Part shown: positions 50,032-59,075 of the stretch, piece by piece
How positions within the stretch are numbered: the stretch's first letter is position 1
How the letters are laid out: every line of letters starts with the position of its first letter
From: Silicimonas sp963779765
Lineage (GTDB): Bacteria > Pseudomonadota > Alphaproteobacteria > Rhodobacterales > Rhodobacteraceae
Direction: 5' to 3'
DNA: 64,000 nt
Assembly: GCA_963779765.1 (NCBI GenBank)
Contig: CAVZZP010000001.1
Coordinates: 372,001-436,000 of the forward strand
Notes under the pieces: generated by a model
The model's input: the letters and a program-made list of their open reading frames with translations, nothing else
What the model was told of the DNA's origin: nothing
Database searches by the model: none
Program-made: the position numbers and the translations under genes

Positions 50032-50815
50032 GGGGTGCCGCGCCGTACCTTGCCAGAATGGCGGCCAGCGTGCCGTCCTTCTCGAGACTACGGAATGCCC
50101 GCACGACCCTGCGCTTCAGCGTCAGGTCGCCCTTCCAGAGACCAAGGACAAGGTTATACCGCGCCAGGTCAGCTACTGGTCTGACGACCCAGCCGTTCTC
50201 GGCGGCGATCTGTCCCGCCAGCAAGGATTCGGTAGCACCGCCATCGAAGGCACCGCTCGCGATGCCGCTGGCGAGGTCGCTTTCATTGCGCACAACGCGA
50301 ACCGTCACGTCCTGAGCGCGCAGCGCGCTGGCCAGGCCGATCCTGTCGAGACCTGAAATCACCGTCAGGACACCAAGACTTCGCCCCCGAAGGTCATCCA
50401 GAGGTTCCGGCGACACCAGTGCCCAGCCGGTTCGTGCGTAGGCCGGACCGGTGTCCAGGAACGACCGTGTCAGTTGCGAGTCGACGACGCCGCCCGCGAT
50501 GACCTGGCATTTGGCGCGGTTCACAGCCCAGTTGCGCGGATTGAAGTCGCGCCCGATGGCGTCATTGGGGCTCAGAAGAAGTGCCACGCCCATGTCGTCG
50601 GCGACGGCACGCAGGATTTCGATATCGATGCCCGGGCGGTCCGGGTCGCCGGTCACAAGCGGAGGATAGGTCGAAGGCACGCAGGCACGCAGGGCGCCGG
50701 TCTTCTCAACCTCGGCCAGCGAAGTGTCGGGCGGCAGGACATTGACCAGAAGAAGCAAGCCAAGCACCACGGCGAGTCCGCCGAAGTCGCGCCCCAGCCG
50801 CCGGAGGTTGACCAT
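50021..50815 (-). CDS. Periplasmic solute-binding protein of the quinoprotein-associated cluster
   Basis: The 264-residue protein has an N-terminal hydrophobic segment (about residues 12-30) and a type 2 periplasmic binding fold. LRACVPSTYPPLV and GIDIEILRAVADDMGV form the first lobe; LGVLTVISGLDRIGL and AFDGGATESLLAGQIA lie in the second. The start is the ATG at 50815, preceded by AGGAGGAGGGC; a GTG at 50830 is the alternative. It is the last gene of the operon headed by the PQQ dehydrogenase. It may bind the dehydrogenase substrate, cofactor or metal; this is unproven. Confidence 0.82.
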   Translation of the reverse strand: MVNLRRLGRDFGGLAVVLGLLLLVNVLPPDTSLAEVEKTGALRACVPSTYPPLVTGDPDRPGIDIEILRAVADDMGVALLLSPNDAIGRDFNPRNWAVNRAKCQVIAGGVVDSQLTRSFLDTGPAYARTGWALVSPEPLDDLRGRSLGVLTVISGLDRIGLASALRAQDVTVRVVRNESDLASGIASGAFDGGATESLLAGQIAAENGWVVRPVADLARYNLVLGLWKGDLTLKRRVVRAFRSLEKDGTLAAILARYGAAPLKG

Positions 50816-50826
50816 TGCCCTCCTCC

Positions 50827-51663
50827 TCACGCCCTGGAGAAGTCGCGCAGCGCGATGGCGAACAGAACCACTCCCGCGATGCCCATGATCGCGATGCCGA
50901 GGCGCGGATCGAACTGGTTATAGTCGATCAGCACACCCCGCAGGGCGTCCACGGCATAGGTCATCGGATTGTAGGTGACGACAGTGACCAGCCATTCCGG
51001 ATAGACGACCCGGGTCTGCGCCCCGGTCAACGCGGGGTCGAGCGGGAAAATCGAACTCGATGTGAAGTAAAGCGGCAGGATGACGGCGTTGGAGAAGACG
51101 CCGAAGCCTTCGAAGCTGCGCACCCGACCCGCGATCACCACGCCAAGCGAGGTCAACGCGAAGGCCAGCATGAACATCAGGCCAAGCGCGCGGAGGACGT
51201 CATACAGCGTCAGCGGCACGTCGGCGAAGCGGGCCAGCAGCAGGACAAGGCAGCCGTGGACCACCGCCACCGTGGTGCCGCCCAGAACCTTGCCAAGCAG
51301 CACCATGCCGCGCGACATCGGAGAGACCAGAACCTCGCGCAGGAAGCCGAACTCGCGGTCCCAGATCACCGAAACCGCCGACTGGATCGAGGTGAACATG
51401 ATGTTCAGCGCGACGACGGCGGGAAAGATGAATTGAAGGTATGTGAACGGCACGACGAAGGTCACCGCGCCATAGACTTCGCCCCGGAAATACGGGTTCA
51501 GGCCAATACCGAGGATCAGTACCCAGAGGATCGGGCGACTGATCCCGCCGATCAACTGGCCACGGTCGCGGATCGCGCGCTTCACCTCGCGCAACCAGAT
51601 GCCGTAAAGCCCGCCGAGCTGGGCAAGGACAGGCGACAGGCGTGAAGGATGCGGCCCGTTCAT
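50827..51663 (-). CDS. ABC-2 type transporter permease, PedC-like
   Basis: The 278-residue protein has six membrane helices and the ABC-2 permease pattern. It begins YGIWLREVKRAIRDRGQLIGG and carries DREFGFLREVLVSPMSRGMVLLGK and VVYPEWLVTVVTYNPMTYAVDALRG. It overlaps its ATPase partner by ATGA. The arrangement with a PQQ dehydrogenase matches the PQQ-associated ABC exporters (PedC type in pseudomonad phenylethanol metabolism). Export or efflux of a pathway intermediate is presumed. Confidence 0.88.
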   Translation of the reverse strand: MNGPHPSRLSPVLAQLGGLYGIWLREVKRAIRDRGQLIGGISRPILWVLILGIGLNPYFRGEVYGAVTFVVPFTYLQFIFPAVVALNIMFTSIQSAVSVIWDREFGFLREVLVSPMSRGMVLLGKVLGGTTVAVVHGCLVLLLARFADVPLTLYDVLRALGLMFMLAFALTSLGVVIAGRVRSFEGFGVFSNAVILPLYFTSSSIFPLDPALTGAQTRVVYPEWLVTVVTYNPMTYAVDALRGVLIDYNQFDPRLGIAIMGIAGVVLFAIALRDFSRA

Positions 51664-52646
51664 CGGGTGTGTTCCCCTCCACGTTTGCCGAAGGCCAGCG
51701 TGCGTTCACGCGCGTCAGCGGCCTTGTCGCGAAGCTCGCGCCCTGTCAGCGACAGAAACACGGTCTCGAGGCTGGGCAATTCCACGGCGAGAGAGCGGAT
51801 ACGGATGCCGAATTCGGCCAGCACGATTTCGACGAAGGCGTCGTCCGAGGTCAAGAGGATGCTGTCGCCGCTGGTGCCCGCCTCCCGTTCCGGAAAGCGT
51901 GCCAGGATCGCATGACGGTCGGCCTCGGTCTTGGGGATGATGCGCAACAGCTGATGCCCGTGAGCCCGCTTCAACGCTTCGGGCGTATCAAGCGCCAGGA
52001 CCCGCCCCTGGTCGACGATGCAGACGCGGTCGCAGGCCTCGACCTCCTCGATGTAGTGGGTCGTGACAACAAGCGTGATCTGCCGTTCGTCGCGCAGTCT
52101 CCGGATATAAGACCAGATACGGTCGCGCGTCTGCGCGTCGAGGCCGACTGTCGGCTCGTCCAGTAGCATGATCTCGGAGTCGTGGATCAGGGCGCGGGCG
52201 ATCTCCAGACGGCGCTTCATGCCCGACGACAGTGTGCGCGCGGGCTTGTCGACCCAGTCGGTCAATTCGACGAGAGCCAGCATCTCCTCGATCCGTTGCC
52301 GCCGCAGTTTACGCGGCACACCGTAGACCAGCCCGTGCAGGTTGAGGTTCTCGTGTACCGTCAACCGGTCGTCCAGGCTCGGTTCCTGAAACACGATGCC
52401 AAGGCGGCGGCGGGCGGCCAGCGGGTGCTTGACCACGTCGACGCCTCCGACAAGTGCCAGCCCGCTATCGGGCCGCAGGATCGTGCAGAGGATATGCAAG
52501 AGCGTCGTCTTGCCTGCGCCGTTCGGACCGAGAAGGGCGAAGAGTTCGCTCTCGCGCACGTCGAAGCTGACACTATCCAGCGCCAGAGTGCGGCCATAGC
52601 GTTTGGTCAGGGCGTCAACGCGGATGGCTTGCGGCGTGTCCGGCAT
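51660..52646 (-). CDS. ABC transporter ATP-binding protein of the PQQ-associated cluster
   Basis: The 328-residue ATPase has Walker A GPNGAGKTTLL, signature LSSGMKRRLEIARAL and Walker B IMLLDEPTVGLD. The C-terminal extension of about 90 residues is typical of ABC-2 exporter ATPases of the daunorubicin-resistance type (DrrA-like). Overlaps with the upstream binding protein gene and the downstream permease gene show a single operon. Confidence 0.9.
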   Translation of the reverse strand: MPDTPQAIRVDALTKRYGRTLALDSVSFDVRESELFALLGPNGAGKTTLLHILCTILRPDSGLALVGGVDVVKHPLAARRRLGIVFQEPSLDDRLTVHENLNLHGLVYGVPRKLRRQRIEEMLALVELTDWVDKPARTLSSGMKRRLEIARALIHDSEIMLLDEPTVGLDAQTRDRIWSYIRRLRDERQITLVVTTHYIEEVEACDRVCIVDQGRVLALDTPEALKRAHGHQLLRIIPKTEADRHAILARFPEREAGTSGDSILLTSDDAFVEIVLAEFGIRIRSLAVELPSLETVFLSLTGRELRDKAADARERTLAFGKRGGEHTR

Positions 52647-53512
52647 CAGGGATCGGCCGTTGCCGGGAAGTCGTGCGTATCAAGGATTTCGGCGATAGTG
52701 CCGTCCGCCGTCAGCGCGGCGATCGCTTCGTCTACTGCGGTGCGCAGGAAGGTCTGGTTGCTCATCATGAGCGCGCCCACACCGAGCGTGGTGGGCGGCA
52801 GGGGCGTCGGGTCGACGACATGAAGGTCGGCATAAGCCGGGTCGCTCTGCTGCATCGCCCAAAAACTCGGTGCCCAGACCAATGCGACGTCCGCGGTGCC
52901 GTTCAGCACGGACTGAAGCGCCAAGTCGTTTGTACCCATCGGGAAGGTTGGCCAACGGTCCTGGACAGGCAAGGCCGTCAGATAGGACACCAGCCGTAGA
53001 TGCGCCGAGGTCCCCATCGTGGCCGCGATAGCGCGCGTGGGCACAAGATCGGCCAGCGCGTTGACCTCGGGATCGGCGGTGACGAAGACGTAGTCCGCTT
53101 CGTAGTAAGGCCGGGTCAGCGTGACCCATTCGGGATAGCCCTGCGGGATCAGCTTGAAGCCCATGTGCATGTCGCAGTGCTCCAGCATGACGGCATAGAC
53201 CCGTGTGATGTCCTGCATGACGATCTGGCTGTCGACAACATAGGGCTGCGGCTCCAGCAGCAGGCCCTGCGCGATGGCATCTGCGATTGCGGCGGCGACC
53301 TGCCAGTCGGGATCGCGCTGATCGACGCAATAGCGGAGTTGGGATTCGTCCAGTCTGCGGCCGATGTTCCACTGGCCGGGCGCAGACGGCCTGTCGAAGA
53401 ATTCCGGCTCTTCGGCTGAGGCGACCGATGGGGACACCATGAACGCGAGCAGCGCCATGAGTACGGCGGCCACGGGAGAATGCGCGGAGGCAAGGGACAG
53501 GGTGGACCTCAT
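52646..53512 (-). CDS. Quinoprotein dehydrogenase-associated substrate-binding protein
   Basis: The 288-residue protein has a signal peptide (cleavage after VASA, about residue 33) and a type 2 periplasmic binding fold. RRLDESQLRYCVDQRDPDW opens the mature part and GTNDLALQSVLNGTADVALVW lies in lobe 2. It sits 62 bases after the PQQ dehydrogenase, as do the MoxJ-like proteins thought to help assembly or donate metal or cofactor to PQQ dehydrogenases. The start at 53512 lacks a clear ribosome binding site and could lie further upstream. Confidence 0.82.
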   Translation of the reverse strand: MRSTLSLASAHSPVAAVLMALLAFMVSPSVASAEEPEFFDRPSAPGQWNIGRRLDESQLRYCVDQRDPDWQVAAAIADAIAQGLLLEPQPYVVDSQIVMQDITRVYAVMLEHCDMHMGFKLIPQGYPEWVTLTRPYYEADYVFVTADPEVNALADLVPTRAIAATMGTSAHLRLVSYLTALPVQDRWPTFPMGTNDLALQSVLNGTADVALVWAPSFWAMQQSDPAYADLHVVDPTPLPPTTLGVGALMMSNQTFLRTAVDEAIAALTADGTIAEILDTHDFPATADP

Positions 53513-53574
53513 AGAGCTGTCGGGCGGACCGTAGGGTCCGCCCGCGCCAGGATTTTGAGACTGCACGCCGCCGC

Positions 53575-55326
53575 TCAGTCGGGCAGCGCGAAGACGTAAA
53601 GCGTGATCGGGTCGTTGGACGGCAGCTTCACCTCGGGCGTCAGAGACGCGAGACGCCCCAGACCGGAGGCGAAGTTGGCGGTGATCGCGACATACTGCTT
53701 GCCGCCCGACATATAGGTGATCGGGAAAGACTCCAGCGAACTGCTCAGCTTTCCGCTGGTCCACAGCAGGTCACCGGTTTCGTCGTCGAAGGCCATGAAC
53801 TTGCGGTCAAGACTGCCGACGAAGACCACTCCGCCCCCGGTCGGAAGGGTCGAACTGGTGATCGGAGGATGCTGGCGGTACATCCACATGTCGGAACGGT
53901 CCGTCAGCTTGATGGCCCGCACCTGACCGATGTTTCCGTCGCTGTCGGGATGGGGAACCCGCGCGAAGGTCGCCATCCCGCCGCCAGTGTAGATCGCGCC
54001 GGGGTCGAGCGGGTTCGGCGTGGTGTTCGAGCAGAACTCGACCGTCGGCATGTAAAGCGCCTGGGTGCGCGGACTATAGGCCGTGGCCTGCCAGGCACGT
54101 CCGCCGGGGTCGGCGGGACAGTTGAACGTGGTTTGGCCGATGTGAGGAATGACATCGGGATTGATGGTCTTCTCGCCAGTCTCGGGATCGATCGAAAGCA
54201 CGACGTTCTGCGGCACCGTCTCCTTGCCCCAAAGCCACTCGCCCGTGGTCCGGTCGATCGCCTCGATGATGCCGATCTTGCCGGTCGTCACGACCGTCTT
54301 GCGTTCCGTGCCATCGACCGGAAGGTCGATCAGCAGACGCTCGTAGACATAGTCCAGGTCCAGGGAGTCGTTCGGCAGGTACTGGTGATACCACTTCAGC
54401 TCGCCGGTCTTCGGGTCGATGGCCAGCGTCGAGTCGGTGTAAAGTGCGTTGTTCGTGACATTCGGGTCCGAACTGACGGGCAAGAGACCACTGATCTCGG
54501 CGATCCACGGATAAGGCTGACCGACGCCTGCGAAGATCAGCTTCTGCTCGGTGTCGTAGGATCCCGCGATCCAGGCCGAGGCGCCGTGACGGCTTTCCAG
54601 CGGAATCCCGTTCCAGCTGTTGCCCTCAGGCGTATCGCCGCGAGCGATGGTGTTCACACGCCAAAGTTCGGCGCCGGTCGCCGGGTCATGGCCCGTGAAG
54701 AAGCAGCCCCCGGGCTGACCGCCGCCGCAGCCGGTCATACCCTGGACGATGACACCGTCGGCCACGATGGGTCCGCTGCTGAACGCGTACCCGAAGGCGT
54801 GGTTCGCCACGGTCTGATCCCAGACAAGCTGGCCGGTCTTCGTATCGAGCGCGATCAGGTGGGCGTCGCGGGTCGCGACGATCAGGTTGTCGCCGTAGAT
54901 CGCCTTGTTCCGAATTCCCCTCGGATCCACCTCATCGGGCAACTCGTACTGGTATTCCCAGATCAGGTCGCCCGTCGCGCCATCCAGTGCCTGGATGGTC
55001 TGGTCGGCGTTCTGGATGAAGATCACGCCGTCATGCACCAGCGGCGTTTCCTGGGTCCGTCCCGGCGTCATCGCCCAGGCCCAGGCAAGCTGAAGTTCTC
55101 CGACATTTTCCTTGTTGATCTCGTCGAGCGGGCTGTAGCCCCAGCCGTCATAGGTGCGACGCCACATCAGCCAGTCGCCGTCGGGCGGACTGGCCAGCAT
55201 CTCGTCGGTGACGGTGGTCACCTTGTCGATCAGGTTGTCTTGGGCGACGGCGGCCTGAGCGGCCAACAGCGCGGCAGATGATGTGGCGATCGCCAGGAAC
55301 GCCTTCAGATCGTGACCACTCGGCAT
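53575..55326 (-). CDS. PQQ-dependent alcohol dehydrogenase of the methanol/ethanol family
   Basis: The 583-residue protein has a signal peptide (residues 1-29) and an eight-bladed propeller made of tryptophan-docking repeats (for example IQALDGATGDLIWEY, LIALDTKTGQLVWDQ, FMAFDDETGDLLWTS). The catalytic Asp323 is followed two residues later by Asp325 (NDSLDLDYV), the signature of lanthanide-dependent enzymes. The region that usually carries the disulfide and metal-binding Glu reads GCGGGQPGGCF (Cys200, Cys208), so the canonical Glu is not visible. The usual Asn near residue 250 (GGxxNW region) reads HGASAW. It heads a five-gene operon with two binding proteins and an ABC exporter. The start has GGGAGGAGACGACTC upstream. 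Confidence 0.92.
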   Translation of the reverse strand: MPSGHDLKAFLAIATSSAALLAAQAAVAQDNLIDKVTTVTDEMLASPPDGDWLMWRRTYDGWGYSPLDEINKENVGELQLAWAWAMTPGRTQETPLVHDGVIFIQNADQTIQALDGATGDLIWEYQYELPDEVDPRGIRNKAIYGDNLIVATRDAHLIALDTKTGQLVWDQTVANHAFGYAFSSGPIVADGVIVQGMTGCGGGQPGGCFFTGHDPATGAELWRVNTIARGDTPEGNSWNGIPLESRHGASAWIAGSYDTEQKLIFAGVGQPYPWIAEISGLLPVSSDPNVTNNALYTDSTLAIDPKTGELKWYHQYLPNDSLDLDYVYERLLIDLPVDGTERKTVVTTGKIGIIEAIDRTTGEWLWGKETVPQNVVLSIDPETGEKTINPDVIPHIGQTTFNCPADPGGRAWQATAYSPRTQALYMPTVEFCSNTTPNPLDPGAIYTGGGMATFARVPHPDSDGNIGQVRAIKLTDRSDMWMYRQHPPITSSTLPTGGGVVFVGSLDRKFMAFDDETGDLLWTSGKLSSSLESFPITYMSGGKQYVAITANFASGLGRLASLTPEVKLPSNDPITLYVFALPD

Positions 55327-55527
55327 GAGTCGTCTCCTCCCTAAGTTTTTGGCTTGTTGGTGCTGGGATCGACAGAAAAACGATCACAAATGAAACGCGT
55401 CGGCCCCGCGAGTTTGAGCTAGCGAGTCAAGCCTAGGCCCGGGCTTCGGCGTCCGTCAACTGCTCGTGATGAAAAGTCGAGCGCCTCACAAAGAATAGAG
55501 AGCCCCGCAGGGTCAGATCCCACTGCG

Positions 55528-57498
55528 TCAAACATCCAGTTCTTCCACGAACCGCGCGTTCTCCTGGATGTATCGGAAACGCTCCTCGGGCTTCTTCCCC
55601 ATAAGCCGCTCCACCAGGTCGCCCGTCTCGCCCGCCACGTCCTCGTCTATCGTCACCCGGATCAGCGTGCGCGACTTCGGATCCATCGTCGTCTCTTTCA
55701 GGTCCTTGGCATCCATCTCGCCCAGGCCCTTGAAACGCTGCACGTCGATCTTGCCCTTGCCGCCCAGACCCTCGGCCAGGACGCGCTCCTTCTCGGCGTC
55801 GTTGGCGACGTAGAGGCGCTTGGCTCCCTGAGTCAGGCGGTAGAGCGGCGGGCAGGCGAGGAAGAGGTGGCCGTGGTCGATCAGGGGCCGCATCTGGCTG
55901 AAGAAGAACGTCATCAGGAGCGACGCGATATGCGCGCCGTCGACATCGGCGTCGGTCATGATGATGACCTTCTCATAGCGCAGGTCGTCGACGTTGAAGC
56001 GGGTGCCCATGCGGACGCCAAGCGCCTCGCAAAGGTCGTTGATCTCCTGGTTCTGGGTCAGCTTCGACGACGCCGCGCCGAGGACGTTCAGGATCTTGCC
56101 CCTCAGCGGCAGCAAGGCCTGGTTCTCGCGGTTCCGCGCGGCCTTGGCCGATCCGCCCGCGCTGTCGCCCTCGACGAGGAAGATCTCGGTCCCTTCGCGC
56201 GTCTTCGACGAGCAGTCGGTCAGCTTGCCCGGCAGCCGCAGCTTCTTGGTCGCGGTCTTGCGCTGCGTCTCCTTCTCCATCTTGCGGCGCAGACGCTCTT
56301 CGGCGCGCAGGACGAGGAAATCGAGGATGGCGCCCGCAGACTTCGTGTCGGACGCCAGCCAGTGGTCGAAGTGATCGCGCACCGCGCCCTCGACCATCTT
56401 CGCGGCGTTCTCGTTCGACAGCCGATCCTTTGTCTGGCCGACGAACTGCGGTCCCTGGATGAAGATCGACACCAGCGCCCCGGCCCCGGTGGCAAGGTCG
56501 TCGCGGTTGATCTGGGCGGCCTTGCGGTTGCCCACCCGCTCGCCGTAGGCCCGGATGCCTTTGAGAAGCGCCGCCCAGAAGCCCGCCTCGTGAGTGCCGC
56601 CCTCAGGCGTGGGGACGGTGTTGCAGTAGGATTGGATGAACCCGTCGCGGGACGGGGTCCAGTTGACGGCCCATTCGACCTTGCCGGGTTCGCCGAACTT
56701 CTCGCGGAAGTCGACCGTGCCCGAGAAGGGCGCCTCGGCATAGGTCGTCGCCCCGGACATCGTGTCCGACAGATAGTCCGCAAGACCGCCCGCGAAATGG
56801 AACTCGGCCGAGAGCGGCGTGTCGCCATCGGCGATGGCGGTCTTCCAGCGGATGGTGACGCCCGAAAACAGATAGGCCTTCGACCGCGCCATCGCGAACA
56901 GGCGGGCGGGGCGCAATTTGAGAGAGCCGAAGATCTGCGGATCGGGATGGAAGGTGACGGTCGTGCCGCGACGGTTGGACGCCGCGCCGATTTTCTGAAG
57001 CCCGCCGGTCGGCACCCCGCGCGAGAACTCCATCGCGTGGACTTCCTTGTTGCGCGCGACCTCGACCCGCAAGTGATCCGACAGGGCGTTGACGACCGAC
57101 GAACCGACGCCGTTCAGGCCACCCGAGGTCTCGTAGTTGTCGCCCGAGAACTTGCCGCCCGCGTTCAGCGTGCAGAAAATGATCTCCAGCGTCGACTTCT
57201 TCAGGTTCGACGGATGCGGGTCGACGGGCATTCCGCGACCGTTGTCCCGGACGCTGACATGGCCGTTCTCGTGCATCTCGACCTCGATCCACGTCGCGTG
57301 TCCGGCCACGGCTTCGTCCATCGCGTTGTCGACGATCTCTGCCACCATGTGGTGCAGCGCCCGGTCGTCGGTGCCGCCGATGTACATGCCGGGGCGCAGT
57401 CGGACATGCTCCATGTCCTCGAGCACCTGGATCGACGACGCGTCATAGACCTTGGCCGTCGCGGCGGAGAGGAGGTCGTTGGCCATGCTGCTGCTCAT
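55528..57498 (-). CDS. parE: DNA topoisomerase IV subunit B
   Basis: The 656-residue protein has the GHKL ATPase (EIVDNAMDEA, DNGRGMPVD), a transducer domain and a TOPRIM domain (LVEGDSAGGSAK, IIMTDADVDGAHI), then the C-terminal block FKGLGEMD. It decatenates daughter chromosomes with ParC, which is not in the window. The start is MSSSMANDLL at 57498; ATG at 57486 is an equally possible start. The stop lies 201 bases after the PQQ dehydrogenase gene start. Confidence 0.95.
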   Translation of the reverse strand: MSSSMANDLLSAATAKVYDASSIQVLEDMEHVRLRPGMYIGGTDDRALHHMVAEIVDNAMDEAVAGHATWIEVEMHENGHVSVRDNGRGMPVDPHPSNLKKSTLEIIFCTLNAGGKFSGDNYETSGGLNGVGSSVVNALSDHLRVEVARNKEVHAMEFSRGVPTGGLQKIGAASNRRGTTVTFHPDPQIFGSLKLRPARLFAMARSKAYLFSGVTIRWKTAIADGDTPLSAEFHFAGGLADYLSDTMSGATTYAEAPFSGTVDFREKFGEPGKVEWAVNWTPSRDGFIQSYCNTVPTPEGGTHEAGFWAALLKGIRAYGERVGNRKAAQINRDDLATGAGALVSIFIQGPQFVGQTKDRLSNENAAKMVEGAVRDHFDHWLASDTKSAGAILDFLVLRAEERLRRKMEKETQRKTATKKLRLPGKLTDCSSKTREGTEIFLVEGDSAGGSAKAARNRENQALLPLRGKILNVLGAASSKLTQNQEINDLCEALGVRMGTRFNVDDLRYEKVIIMTDADVDGAHIASLLMTFFFSQMRPLIDHGHLFLACPPLYRLTQGAKRLYVANDAEKERVLAEGLGGKGKIDVQRFKGLGEMDAKDLKETTMDPKSRTLIRVTIDEDVAGETGDLVERLMGKKPEERFRYIQENARFVEELDV

Positions 57499-57627
57499 AT
57501 CTTGTGGTTGCGGGACAGTAACCCACACCGGCTGGGGCGGGCAACCGGAAGCGAAGCACGCGGCCGTCGCCTTTTCTGTCCTCGAATTACTCCGGGGCAG
57601 CCGCCGCACGCGGCGGAGGCAAAGCCC

Positions 57628-58242
57628 CTATCGCCGTCCGAACAAACGCCAGAACCGACCGCGCGCGGCCTCGGCACCTTCGTCGATCTCGTTGAAGACG
57701 GGCTCGATGCGGCGCTTGCGGAAGTTGCGGAGAAGCCGCCAGACGGTGATGATCAGAAGGGCCAAGAGCGTACAGAAAACGATGGTGAACCACGGGATCA
57801 GCGTCACCTCGGGCCCGGCCACCGGCTTCAGCGACAGCGCGTTCGGAAAGATCGAGAAGTAATTGTTGCGCCAGCCATAGTGCCGCAGCGCGACCCACTG
57901 AGGATTGGCTTCGGTCGACTCGAGGTTCTTCGCCTGTGCCTGAAGGTCGGCGGTGTCGAACTTGAAGAAGGGCGGCCAGCCCCAGCCGGTGTCCTCGTTG
58001 CGGTAGACGCGTGGCTTGCCATTCGGCCGGATGGTTTCGATGAACAGGACGTCGCGGTTCTGCGCGTTGATCGCGTCGCCCGCGCCCGAATTCTGCCAGA
58101 ACAGACCATTGGTGCCGAAATCGACGCGGCGAACCTCGGTGTTGACGATCCGCACGATGTCACGGTCGGGCAGGTTGTAATGCAGAAGAAGCGCGATCAT
58201 CCCGAAGAAGATGATCCGGATCGTCCAGCGGAAATAGGTCAT
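57628..58242 (-). CDS. DUF1523 family membrane protein
   Basis: The 204-residue protein has N- and C-terminal transmembrane helices (residues about 6-22 and 148-170). Between them is a periplasmic domain with RIVNTEVRRVDFG, then RVYRNEDTGWGWPPFFKFDTADLQ, matching DUF1523. The function is unknown. It is upstream of parE in the same direction, with a 129-base gap, and divergent from the SDR gene. Confidence 0.85.
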   Translation of the reverse strand: MTYFRWTIRIIFFGMIALLLHYNLPDRDIVRIVNTEVRRVDFGTNGLFWQNSGAGDAINAQNRDVLFIETIRPNGKPRVYRNEDTGWGWPPFFKFDTADLQAQAKNLESTEANPQWVALRHYGWRNNYFSIFPNALSLKPVAGPEVTLIPWFTIVFCTLLALLIITVWRLLRNFRKRRIEPVFNEIDEGAEAARGRFWRLFGRR

Positions 58243-58334
58243 CGGTCGGCACTCCCTCGTCCTCTACCTAAGGGCGCGAATGCAGGGTCCACAAGGGCTT
58301 CACAGTCTCCCGCGACCGTGTAACGCTTCGAAAC

Positions 58335-59075
58335 ATGAGACTGAAGGGCAAGACGGCCGTCGTCACCGGCGGAGGATCGGGGTTCGGCGAGGGCATCGCC
58401 AGACGCTTCGCCGCAGAAGGCGCGCGCGTGGTCGTCGTCGATCTGAACGGTGAGGCCGCGGAACGTGTCGCACAGGCCGTAGATGGCATTGCCGTGGCCT
58501 GCGACGTGTCGCGCGGCGCGGACGTGGCGCGAATGGCCGACACCGTGCGCGAGGCGTTCGGCGCCGTCGACATCCTCGTCAACAACGCCGGCACGACGCA
58601 TCTTCCGACACCATTGGACGAGGTCGAGGAAGAGATGTTCGACCGCGTCTTCGCCGTGAACTGCAAGTCGGTGTACCTGACCGCTCGCGCCTTCGTGCCG
58701 GCGATGAAGGAACGGACCTCAGGCGTCATCCTGAACATCGCCTCGACGGCGGGCGTCAGCCCCCGGCCTCGGCTCAACTGGTACAATGCCTCGAAGGGGT
58801 GGATGATCACCGCCACACGCACGATGGCGGTCGAGCTTGCGCCCTTCGGCATTCGCGTGAACGCGGTCAATCCCGTCGCCGGCGAGACGCCGCTTCTGGC
58901 GTCCTTCATGGGCGAGGATACCCCCGAGATGCGCGCGAAGTTTCTTTCGACCATTCCTCTGGGTCGCTTCTCGCGTCCCGACGACATCGCCAACGCGGCG
59001 CTTTATCTCTGCTCGGACGAAGCCTCGATGGTCACGGGGGTGGCGATGGAGGTCGACGGGGGCCGCTGCATTTGA
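58335..59075 (+). CDS. Short-chain dehydrogenase/reductase
   Basis: The 246-residue classical SDR has TGGGSGFGEG (cofactor), VNNAGTTHLP, the Ser-Tyr-Lys set (IASTAG, WYNASKG) and the SDR ending SEDEASMVTGVAMEVDGG, written here only as the region around residues 225-243. It is an oxidoreductase of the 3-oxoacyl-ACP reductase/glucose dehydrogenase type. Substrate is unknown. The following P1 peptidase starts within its stop. Confidence 0.9.
   Translation: MRLKGKTAVVTGGGSGFGEGIARRFAAEGARVVVVDLNGEAAERVAQAVDGIAVACDVSRGADVARMADTVREAFGAVDILVNNAGTTHLPTPLDEVEEEMFDRVFAVNCKSVYLTARAFVPAMKERTSGVILNIASTAGVSPRPRLNWYNASKGWMITATRTMAVELAPFGIRVNAVNPVAGETPLLASFMGEDTPEMRAKFLSTIPLGRFSRPDDIANAALYLCSDEASMVTGVAMEVDGGRCI

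Noticed and set aside
55867..58323. 818-codon plus-strand frame
   Set aside because: It is antisense to parE and DUF1523, both clearly coding.
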